Positions 16,599 to 24,132 of a stretch of 47,463 nt of DNA are shown here, piece after piece. A model generated the notes under the pieces. That model saw nothing but the letters and a program-made list of their open reading frames with translations. It made no database searches and was not told the origin of the DNA. The translations under genes and the position numbers were made by a program. The stretch covers positions 1 through 47,463 of the forward strand of contig CAMRBT010000001.1 in NCBI GenBank assembly GCA_947040475.1. The letters are read 5' to 3'. The stretch's first letter is position 1. Each line of letters begins with the position of its first letter. This DNA is from an uncultured Brevinema sp. Its GTDB lineage: Bacteria > Spirochaetota > Brevinematia > Brevinematales > Brevinemataceae.

Positions 16599-17527
16599 TT
16601 ATTAACAATAATATTAGCTCTATTTTTGCGAATAGACAAGCTAGTATGATAGATGGCAAAGTTTCTAAAAATATGGAACAACTATCTTCAGGAATGCGTA
16701 TTAATAGTGGTGCAGATGATGCCTCAGGGCTTGCTGTTTCCGAAAAAATGCGTACTCAAATTCGTGGTTTGGATCAAGCCATGAGAAACACCCAAGATGC
16801 CACCTCTTTCATTCAAACGGCAGAAGGTTATTTACAGGAAGTAACTAGCTCTTTGCAACGTGTAAGAGAATTGAGTATTCAAGGGGCTAATGGGATTTAC
16901 ACTGATGAAGATCGTGGATATCTCAACCTAGAAATAGGATTACTTGTAGATGAGATTGATCGTATTTCTAATACGGCTCAATTTAACACAATGGCCATGC
17001 TCAATGGTAGATTTGCTCAACCTGGTGTTGTAGCACCTACTGCTGAAGTTGTTGCAGATCCGGGTCAAGCCGTAGCTGATAACAACATTCCCCCTGCACC
17101 TGTTATGGATACAACTAGTGGTTTATTGCTACATATTGGACCTAATCAAGACGATAATGTACAACTGTACATTAGAGAACTTAGTGCTGAAGGATTAGGA
17201 CTGCGTGATGGTGACGGTAACGTTACTATTGGAACAACATCTGCTGACTTAGCCAATTTATCCATAGGAAAAATTGACAGTGCACTTAGTGAGGTAACAA
17301 GTCAAAGAACAGAACTTGGGGCTTATCAAAATAGATTTCAAAGTGTATATCAAGGCTTATACATTGCTTATGAGAATACCACAGCTGCTGAATCTCGTAT
17401 TCGTGACACTAATATGGCTCGTGGAGTTAGTGACCTTGTTAAGAATCAAATTCTTCAACAAGCATCTGTCTCTATGATTGCTCAAGCAAATCTAAAACCT
17501 CAAATGATTCTCTCTTTACTATCTTAA
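16595..17527 (+). CDS. flaB: Flagellin FlaB, paralogue 2 with a Pro/Ala/Val-rich insert
   Basis: 310 residues with the same conserved ends as flaB1 (MIINNNISSIFANRQ, LSSGMRINSGADDASGLAVS, ESRIRDTNMA, QPQMILSLLS-like tail). It differs in the middle: after LNGRFAQ there is a ~30-residue Pro/Ala/Val/Asp-rich insert (about 17020-17115) absent from the other two FlaB proteins, then GPNQDDNVQLYIRELSAEGLGL. The insert would project on the filament surface and could alter packing or sheath contacts. AAGGAGG precedes the ATG. Two terminators follow. Confidence 0.96.
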   Translation: MIINNNISSIFANRQASMIDGKVSKNMEQLSSGMRINSGADDASGLAVSEKMRTQIRGLDQAMRNTQDATSFIQTAEGYLQEVTSSLQRVRELSIQGANGIYTDEDRGYLNLEIGLLVDEIDRISNTAQFNTMAMLNGRFAQPGVVAPTAEVVADPGQAVADNNIPPAPVMDTTSGLLLHIGPNQDDNVQLYIRELSAEGLGLRDGDGNVTIGTTSADLANLSIGKIDSALSEVTSQRTELGAYQNRFQSVYQGLYIAYENTTAAESRIRDTNMARGVSDLVKNQILQQASVSMIAQANLKPQMILSLLS

Positions 17528-17562
17528 CTCGACTCCACAAGAGTTAGAGTCTCTTTTTTTTT
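17525..17562 (+). terminator. Terminator after flaB2
   Basis: Imperfect stem made of ACTC-G-ACTC pairing with GAGT-TA-GAGT around a CACAA loop, followed by a run of nine T. Confidence 0.7.
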
Positions 17563-17565
17563 CAT

Positions 17566-17606
17566 TAAAAAATCCCCTAGTTATACTAGGGGATTTTTAT
17601 TTTTTA
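17566..17606. terminator. Bidirectional terminator between flaB2 and the symporter gene
   Basis: An 11-bp perfect stem AATCCCCTAGT / ACTAGGGGATT with a TAT loop, A run before and T run after. Confidence 0.9.
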
Positions 17607-17629
17607 TTTAATATCAATATAAAAAATTA

Positions 17630-18799
17630 CTATGCCAGATCTGTATCTTTTACTGTAGAATCAATAATTACTGCTAAGGCTCCATCTCCTGTTACATTAC
17701 AAGCAGTACCAAAACTATCTTGAGTGAGATACAAACTAATAATCAATGCTGTCATTGGTTCAGTAAAACCTAAGTTACTTTGTAAGATACCAACAGCAGC
17801 CATTACTGCTCCTCCTGGCAATCCTGGTGCAGCAACTGTTATTATTCCTAATAATAACATAAATCCTAACATATCTGGTATAGATATAGGTATGCCTGAA
17901 ATTAATAAAATTGCAATTGAACAAGTAGTCAAAGTAGTCATAGACCCAGACAAATGAATATTAGCACATAAAGAAGCTACAAATTCAGCAATTTGTGGTC
18001 TAACACCATTCTTTTTAATTGCTTGAGCTGTTACAGGAATAGTAGCAGCAGAAGATTGAGTACCTACTGCTGTCATATAAGCAGGCAACATATTTTTAAT
18101 TAAGGTTACAGGATTCTTTTTTGCCATAGCTCCTGCAATAGTATACTGTACTGTTAATACTATCAAATGCAAACAAATAACTACAATAAACACCTTAGCA
18201 AAAATACCTATCACGACTACTACTTGACCAGAATAAGCCATCTGTGCAAACACACCAGCGATATGAATAGGAAGTAAAGGAATCACAATTGATTTAATAG
18301 TATCTGAGATAATGGCATGGAATTCTTGAAATCCATTTTTAAGAGCAGTGCTTTTTAATCCAGCAATACCAATCCCTAAAATAAAAGATAAAATAAGTGC
18401 TGTCATCACAGACATTAATGGAGGCATAGCCAATGTTAAATAAGGGGCAACAGATTTAGAGGCATCGGCTAATGTTGTAATAGTAATACCAGATAATAAT
18501 TTTGGTAAGATAGACATATCAACCATGACTACAGACATACCAACAAGTACGGTAGAACCATAAGATAATGCTACAGTAATACCTAATAATTTTTTGGCAC
18601 TACCTCCTAATTCGGCAATACCATAGGTGATAAAAGCCAAAATTAATAAAGGAATAACAAAGGATAAGAATGATCCAAAGAGACTATTAAAGGTAGCTAA
18701 TAATCTAACAAGTATTTCTACATTGCTTAGCCCCACTACTATCCCTATGGCTATACCCAATATTAACCTGACTAGCAGATTGTTTTTTATATTATTCAT
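17630..18799 (-). CDS. Dicarboxylate/amino acid:cation symporter (DAACS family)
   Basis: A 389-residue inner-membrane protein with about eight membrane helices plus re-entrant loops. QSSAATIPVTAQAI is the serine-rich hairpin motif of GltP/DctA/SstT proteins, APGLPGGAVMAAVG the second hairpin, and QDSFGTACNVTGDGALAVII the substrate-binding helix with the NxxGD signature. The Na+-site motif NMDGT is changed to HLSGS, so cation coupling may differ from GltP. Likely cargo is a small amino acid or dicarboxylate; which one cannot be said. Single gene with AAGGAG, divergent from ileS. Confidence 0.85.
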   Translation of the reverse strand: MNNIKNNLLVRLILGIAIGIVVGLSNVEILVRLLATFNSLFGSFLSFVIPLLILAFITYGIAELGGSAKKLLGITVALSYGSTVLVGMSVVMVDMSILPKLLSGITITTLADASKSVAPYLTLAMPPLMSVMTALILSFILGIGIAGLKSTALKNGFQEFHAIISDTIKSIVIPLLPIHIAGVFAQMAYSGQVVVVIGIFAKVFIVVICLHLIVLTVQYTIAGAMAKKNPVTLIKNMLPAYMTAVGTQSSAATIPVTAQAIKKNGVRPQIAEFVASLCANIHLSGSMTTLTTCSIAILLISGIPISIPDMLGFMLLLGIITVAAPGLPGGAVMAAVGILQSNLGFTEPMTALIISLYLTQDSFGTACNVTGDGALAVIIDSTVKDTDLA

Positions 18800-18915
18800 A
18801 ACTAACTCCTTATTTATAATATCTATTATTATAACTTGATTTCAAATATTATACAATAATAAATTCTTTTGTCTCTCTAATATTTTGAGATATTGCCAAA
18901 ATCTCATTATAAGTA

Positions 18916-18944
18916 TTGCAATATATTGTACATTCTGTTATACT
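18916..18944 (+). promoter_or_regulatory. Promoter of ileS-lspA
   Basis: TTGCAA at 18916-18921 and TATACT at 18939-18944, 17 bp apart, about 30 nt before the start codon. The leader is too short for a T-box. Confidence 0.65.
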
Positions 18945-18979
18945 AAAACAATATATTTTATTAAATGGAAAGGTGTGCT

Positions 18980-21724
18980 ATGAGTAAAAAGAATTCCTAC
19001 CCAGTCAATCTCCCCAAAACTAGTTTTGATATGAGAGCTGGATTAGTCAATAAAGAGCCTATAATGCTCGAAGAATGGGCTAAAAAAAACATTTACCAAA
19101 AACGATTAACTAAACAAGAAAAAGCTCCTACCTTTATTCTTCATGATGGTCCTCCTTATGCTAATGGAGATATTCATATAGGAACATCATTAAACAAAAT
19201 TTTAAAAGATGTCATTTGTCGTTACAAATATATGGAGGGATTTAATGTTCCTTTTATTCCAGGTTGGGATTGTCATGGACTTCCTATAGAACTAAACACG
19301 CTAAAAGCTTTGGGCAAAACTGCTGATTCTTTGACTCCTTTTGAAATTCGTGAAAAATCTCGAGAATATGCTCAAGACTTTGTCAACAAACAACGCAACA
19401 GTTTTAAGCGTCTTGGTGTACTTGCTGATTGGGATAATCCTTATCTCACCATGTCTAACGATTACGAAGCATCTATCATCGAAGCTTTTGGAAAATTAGT
19501 AGGAAATGGCTATATATATAGAGGACAAAGACCTATTTATTGGTCTCCAGATAGTAGAACAGCTCTTGCTGATGCTGAGGTAGAATATCACGATCATACT
19601 TCCCCTACTGTTTATACACTCTTCCCTATTGCTAACTTCAAAGATGTTAATTTACCAGAAAAATCTTATGTGATTATTTGGACTACTACTCCTTGGACTT
19701 TACCTGCTAACGTGGCTATTGCTTTTCATCCCGATGAAACTTACGAAGCTGTTACTATTAATTCTGGTATTACCATGATTCTTGGGTCTGCTTTAAAAGA
19801 ACAAATACTAGCTCTTACAGGAGCAACAGAAGTTTCAAGTAAATTAATTTCAAGAGCTGATTTAGAAAAATTACAAGTAATGCACCCTTGGATCAAAAGA
19901 GAATCCAAAGTAGTATTCGCTGATTATGTAACGATGGACGCAGGTACAGGTATTGTTCATACAGCACCTGGACATGGTACAGATGACTATCATACAGGAT
20001 TAAAATATAATTTAGAAATTTTATCTCCCGTTGATGACGAAGGACGCTTTACTGCTGAAGTACCAGAATGGCAAGGAGTCAAAGTCTTTGACGCCAATCC
20101 AAAAATCATAGAACATCTCAAAACATTAGGATTGTTATACTTTACCAAAGACATTGTTCACTCATATCCTCATGATTGGAGAACAAAAACTCCTGTTATT
20201 TTCCGTACAAAACCTCAATGGTTCTTCAAAGTTTCAGATCCTGAACTTTCTTCCAAAGCTTTAGTCGCAGTTTCTACTTCTGTAAAATGGATACCAGGTT
20301 GGGGTGAAGACAGAATCAAAAATATGCTCACGGATAGACCTGACTGGTGTGTATCACGCCAACGTAAATGGGGTGTACCAATACCTGCATTTTATTGTAA
20401 AAAATGTGAAGAAGCAGTTATCTCCGAAAAATTAGCAATGGATATTGCTGCTCGTGTCCGTACAGAAGGCTTAGCTTTTTGGATAGAAAACGATGCTAAA
20501 GCATTATTACCACAAGGGTTTACTTGTCCTCATTGTAATCATACCGAATTCACCAAAGAAGAAGATATTTTAGATGTTTGGTTTGATTCAGGATCTTCTC
20601 ATTATGCTGTTCTTAACAAAATTGATGCTTGCCCTGCAGATCTTTATTTTGAAGGAAATGATCAATATAGAGGTTGGTTCCAATCTTCTTTATGGAATAG
20701 TATGGCTATCAATGGACACCCTCCTTTTAAGACTGTCCTTACTCATGGTTGGGTATTAGACGAACTTGGTCATCAAATGCATAAATCTGCTGGAAATTCT
20801 GTATCACCATCAGAAGTTACTGACAAATTTGGTGCAGATATCCTTAGATTGTGGACAGTAACAGAAGATTACATGAAAGATCTCAGAATAGGCGATAATA
20901 TTATCCAAAAGACCGTAGATCTTTATAGAAAATTAAGAAATACTTTCCGTTATCTTTTAGGAACATTATTTGACTTTACTAGTGATGATCGCTTAACTTA
21001 TAATCAACTAACAAAGTTGGATCAGCATATGTTACATAAGCTGGCTACTTTGAAAACAAATTATAAAAAATATATGGATAATTACCAATTCCATAGAGCA
21101 TATAGAGAAATATTTAATTTTACTATTATTGATCTAAGTGGAGAATATTTTGATATTCTAAAAGATAGATTATATATTTCTAGCCCTAATGATCCTTCCA
21201 GAAAATCAGCACAAACAGTGCTTAGTTATCTTTTAGAAGAATTAACAGCTATGCTTTCACCAGTATTAGTATTTACTTGTGAAGAAGTTTATAGTCATGC
21301 TCCTTTCACCAAAAAAGAAGAGTCCATTCATTTGTTGATGACTAATGCTATCCCAAAAGAATGGGTTAATGATACTTTAGCTCAAGATTTTGAAATACTC
21401 AATACTATCAGAGAAGAATCTATGAAGCAATTACAAGTACTTCGTGATTCTGGCAAAATAGGATCATCTTTAGAAGGACAAATTTTTGTCAATTGTAACA
21501 AAGCTACTTTTGATAAAATCACCCCTTATATTAGTGATCTTACAGAAATGTTAATTGTTTCTTGTGTAGAATTAATAGAAAACGAACAAGAAGAAATAAC
21601 AATCACAGCACAAACAGCTCTTAGTTCCACCACACAAAAATGTGAGCGTTGTTGGAAAATCAAAGAAACTGTACAAGATGGGCTTTGTGAAAGTTGTACT
21701 TCTATAATTAAAGAATTCGAATAA
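18980..21724 (+). CDS. ileS: Isoleucine-tRNA ligase
   Basis: A 914-residue class I aminoacyl-tRNA synthetase with an editing domain. PPYANGDIHIGT (HIGH-type motif with Thr as last residue), the WTTTPWTLPANVAI editing-domain motif, FRTKPQWF and DVWFDSGSSH all fit bacterial-type IleS. The KMSKS loop reads QMHKS (599-603): the second Lys is kept. The C terminus has a zinc ribbon, CERCWK ... CESC. The ATG at 18980 is chosen because AAAGGTG lies just upstream; an ATG five codons earlier has no site. Followed after 9 nt by lspA. Confidence 0.97.
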   Translation: MSKKNSYPVNLPKTSFDMRAGLVNKEPIMLEEWAKKNIYQKRLTKQEKAPTFILHDGPPYANGDIHIGTSLNKILKDVICRYKYMEGFNVPFIPGWDCHGLPIELNTLKALGKTADSLTPFEIREKSREYAQDFVNKQRNSFKRLGVLADWDNPYLTMSNDYEASIIEAFGKLVGNGYIYRGQRPIYWSPDSRTALADAEVEYHDHTSPTVYTLFPIANFKDVNLPEKSYVIIWTTTPWTLPANVAIAFHPDETYEAVTINSGITMILGSALKEQILALTGATEVSSKLISRADLEKLQVMHPWIKRESKVVFADYVTMDAGTGIVHTAPGHGTDDYHTGLKYNLEILSPVDDEGRFTAEVPEWQGVKVFDANPKIIEHLKTLGLLYFTKDIVHSYPHDWRTKTPVIFRTKPQWFFKVSDPELSSKALVAVSTSVKWIPGWGEDRIKNMLTDRPDWCVSRQRKWGVPIPAFYCKKCEEAVISEKLAMDIAARVRTEGLAFWIENDAKALLPQGFTCPHCNHTEFTKEEDILDVWFDSGSSHYAVLNKIDACPADLYFEGNDQYRGWFQSSLWNSMAINGHPPFKTVLTHGWVLDELGHQMHKSAGNSVSPSEVTDKFGADILRLWTVTEDYMKDLRIGDNIIQKTVDLYRKLRNTFRYLLGTLFDFTSDDRLTYNQLTKLDQHMLHKLATLKTNYKKYMDNYQFHRAYREIFNFTIIDLSGEYFDILKDRLYISSPNDPSRKSAQTVLSYLLEELTAMLSPVLVFTCEEVYSHAPFTKKEESIHLLMTNAIPKEWVNDTLAQDFEILNTIREESMKQLQVLRDSGKIGSSLEGQIFVNCNKATFDKITPYISDLTEMLIVSCVELIENEQEEITITAQTALSSTTQKCERCWKIKETVQDGLCESCTSIIKEFE

Positions 21725-21733
21725 GAGGTTAAG

Positions 21734-22288
21734 ATGACAAATAAAAAATACAATATATTATTAATAGCCATTGTTTTGGGGACTTTTAGTATAGATATGT
21801 ATAGCAAATGGCTAATTTTACAAACTTTTAATTATCAGCCCTACCCTCTCAGTAATTCACTTTCTATTATTGATATTTATTTCAAATTGACTTACGTTCA
21901 AAATTTTGGAATTACTTTTGGATTATTGAGTAATTTACCACAAAAATATACAGTAGTTATTCTTTCTGTAACCTCCTCTGTTGCCTTAGTTATATTAGGA
22001 TATTTTTACCTCAATATCACCAAACTCCTCAAAGAAGTTGCAGTCCCAGCTGGTAAGATAGCTTTAGCGATGATTTTTGGTGGAGCTTTAGGAAATATTA
22101 TTGATAGAATGATTAGAGGATTTGTTGTTGACTTTTTAGACTTCGGAATTCCTACCTATCGTTGGTATACTTTTAATTTTGCTGATGTCTTTATTGTATC
22201 AGGTTGTATTTTATTATCTATCCTTATCATGTTCTTTGAAATTAAAAAAGTAAAGCTTGCTAAAAAAACTGATACCCCAGTATCATAA
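21734..22288 (+). CDS. lspA: Lipoprotein signal peptidase (signal peptidase II)
   Basis: A 184-residue inner-membrane aspartyl protease with four membrane helices that removes the signal peptide of prolipoproteins. Catalytic aspartates are Asp124 (GNIIDRMIRGFVVDFLDF) and Asp151 (FNFADVFIVSG). NFGITFGLL matches the NxGxAFG motif. It works on the many lipoproteins encoded in this window. ileS-lspA adjacency is common in bacteria. Confidence 0.95.
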   Translation: MTNKKYNILLIAIVLGTFSIDMYSKWLILQTFNYQPYPLSNSLSIIDIYFKLTYVQNFGITFGLLSNLPQKYTVVILSVTSSVALVILGYFYLNITKLLKEVAVPAGKIALAMIFGGALGNIIDRMIRGFVVDFLDFGIPTYRWYTFNFADVFIVSGCILLSILIMFFEIKKVKLAKKTDTPVS

Positions 22289-22310
22289 AACAATTAAACA
22301 ATTTTTGAAT

Positions 22311-22344
22311 AAAAAAAGAGAGCATATAGCTCTCTTTTTTTTGT
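22311..22344. terminator. Bidirectional terminator between lspA and the SpoIID-like gene
   Basis: Stem GAGAGC / GCTCTC with a 5-nt loop, extended by the A run on the left and T run on the right. Confidence 0.88.
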
Positions 22345-22356
22345 TAGAATATTTTA

Positions 22357-23466
22357 TTAATATATTTTTTTTAAGCGTGTTCCTTGATAAAAATGGCTTA
22401 GTATCTGAGAATAATTAGCTCCTCTACGGGCTAACTCCTCAGCTTCCCATTGTCCCATACCCACACCATGTCCATAACCAGAACCTTTAATCACGAGATT
22501 TCCCGATTTTGAAATACCCATTTGAGCTCTTGTACTTTTCATATTACTATAGCCCATTTTAGCTCTAAAATGATCCCCACGGACAGAAGTGATTTTACCT
22601 TTGGTATCTTTAATATTGATCTTATTAATACGACCAGAAGTAGAACGAGACGCAACATTTACCGATTTAATTGTAGTAGTTTTGTACTGTTGTTGTATTT
22701 TTTTTAGAGGAACTTGTATAGCCCATGAACTATTTGGATTTTTTTTAGAAGTATATGATTTCACAGGTTTTAAGTAAGGTTTATTATCACCAATCTCATA
22801 TCCAGCGGCACTCATACCACCTATAGAAGAAGAAAAATATGATTTTATCAAAGTCCCTTTATAAGTCAATACCTGACCTTTAGTAGCTAATACTGCTCTC
22901 GAAGTGTTTCTATGTTCTTCTTGAACACCCTTGTAAACCTGAGATCTTGTATCACTGAAAACATCGAATTTTCTATTTTTATTACGCCTACTACGCTGTA
23001 TTTCGAACAAGGCATAAGTCCTAGCCGCAATAGCTTGAGCTTTTAGTGTTTCATGATTCCACGATTTATATACTTCAGATGGGACAACACTTAATAAATA
23101 CCGTTCTAATTCTACATTATTGACCAAACTAAGTCCGTTTTTTTCTCTATGGACAATAAAAGCACCTCTATAAGTGCGTCTATTAACAGAAAAAGATGAG
23201 CTCCCTAAAACCTCTATACTTTGTGCTTTTAATAATTTATTATTGAGTAAAATTCCTTGTTTGTGAAATTTAATATCTAAATTTCCTTTGTGAGAAACTT
23301 TTTTATCATTCGCAACAAGAACATAATTATCTTTTAAAAATATTTTGTAGCTTTTACTCGTACCTAAAAGAACTCTTGTTTGTATTTTTTTTGATGGACT
23401 TGCTGAGTGAGAAACATTTGATAAAATCAATGATACAAATAATACAATATAGAATTTTTTTAACAT
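22357..23466 (-). CDS. Secreted SpoIID/LytB-domain protein (probable peptidoglycan lytic enzyme)
   Basis: 369 residues with a signal peptide (MLKKFYIVLFVSLILSNVSHS). ELERYLLSVVPSEVYKSW, ETLKAQAIAARTYALF and YFSSSIGGMSA are SpoIID-domain signatures, and GSGYGHGVGMGQWEAEELARRG is its conserved C-terminal motif. SpoIID in Bacillus is a lytic transglycosylase acting on denuded glycan; here it probably trims the spirochaete wall, for example during division or flagellar assembly (inference). The start at 23466 follows AGGAAGA; an in-frame earlier start would spoil the signal peptide. Last of three minus-strand genes. Confidence 0.87.
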   Translation of the reverse strand: MLKKFYIVLFVSLILSNVSHSASPSKKIQTRVLLGTSKSYKIFLKDNYVLVANDKKVSHKGNLDIKFHKQGILLNNKLLKAQSIEVLGSSSFSVNRRTYRGAFIVHREKNGLSLVNNVELERYLLSVVPSEVYKSWNHETLKAQAIAARTYALFEIQRSRRNKNRKFDVFSDTRSQVYKGVQEEHRNTSRAVLATKGQVLTYKGTLIKSYFSSSIGGMSAAGYEIGDNKPYLKPVKSYTSKKNPNSSWAIQVPLKKIQQQYKTTTIKSVNVASRSTSGRINKINIKDTKGKITSVRGDHFRAKMGYSNMKSTRAQMGISKSGNLVIKGSGYGHGVGMGQWEAEELARRGANYSQILSHFYQGTRLKKIY

Positions 23467-23529
23467 ACATCTTCCTAAAAATAGATAAAGATATATCGAC
23501 AAGAGCAAGGTACAAACTGAAGAAAATTG

Positions 23530-24132
23530 CTAAAATAACTGGGAGAGGATATCTTGGATTTGGCTATAAAGATAAGATGTTTCACCATCATTATTAAGGA
23601 CAAAATCGGCTAAGTATTTGTGATTTTTAATGTCTTCTTGGGACGCAAGCACATGATCTATCCAAGCGCTAGTATGCCCTCTTTTGAGTAGACGAGGATA
23701 AAGAATATCGTGGGACATCTCTATATAGATAAGATGAGTATAAGGAATACTATCTCTCACTTTATAAAAAAAAGCACCCTCTATAATAGTATGATTGTTA
23801 TTTTGAGCTAATAGTTGATTAGTTTTTTGAATAATAATAGGATGAGAAAATTCTACTAATTTGGATAATTCTTGAGGATTGTTAAAAACCAAATCCCCAA
23901 GTTTTTTTCTATTAATAGTACCTTGTTCCATGATCTTATCGCCAAACAAAAGCACTAAATCATCACTATATTCATTAATTACCTGATGCCCTAAAAGATC
24001 TTGATTTATATAATTCCATTGATGTGATTCAAAAGTCTTTGATTCAAAAATGTTTGATTCAAAAAATTGAGAGACGGTGCTTTTTCCTGTCCCTACCTGT
24101 CCATAAAGACCTATGATATATCGCTTATTCAT
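23530..24132 (-). CDS. coaE: Dephospho-CoA kinase
   Basis: A 200-residue cytosolic kinase for the last step of CoA synthesis. P-loop GQVGTGKST (11-19); WNYINQDLLGHQV corresponds to the VIDAD...ARxV substrate region; the lid and C-terminal SQEDIKNHKYLADFVLNNDG match the family. An odd insert of about ten residues follows the P-loop helix, built from three FES units (FESNI, FESKT, FESHQ) encoded by a 15-bp tandem repeat. The start ATG overlaps the end of the upstream TPR/NHL/VWA gene by 8 nt, so translation is coupled. Confidence 0.88.
   Translation of the reverse strand: MNKRYIIGLYGQVGTGKSTVSQFFESNIFESKTFESHQWNYINQDLLGHQVINEYSDDLVLLFGDKIMEQGTINRKKLGDLVFNNPQELSKLVEFSHPIIIQKTNQLLAQNNNHTIIEGAFFYKVRDSIPYTHLIYIEMSHDILYPRLLKRGHTSAWIDHVLASQEDIKNHKYLADFVLNNDGETSYLYSQIQDILSQLF
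24025..24069 (-). repeat. Three 15-bp tandem repeat units inside coaE
   Basis: TGATTCAAAA recurs at 24025, 24040 and 24055, an exact 15-bp period. In the coding strand each unit starts TTTGAATCA and encodes Phe-Glu-Ser plus two variable residues. A change in copy number would keep the frame. Confidence 0.85.

Noticed and set aside
18800..18979. A T-box or other riboswitch before ileS
   Set aside because: The predicted promoter leaves only about 30 nt of leader, and no T-box sequence or antiterminator hairpin is visible.
21526..21807. A 93-codon minus-strand frame across the ileS-lspA junction
   Set aside because: Overlaps the ends of two clear genes and lacks a ribosome site.
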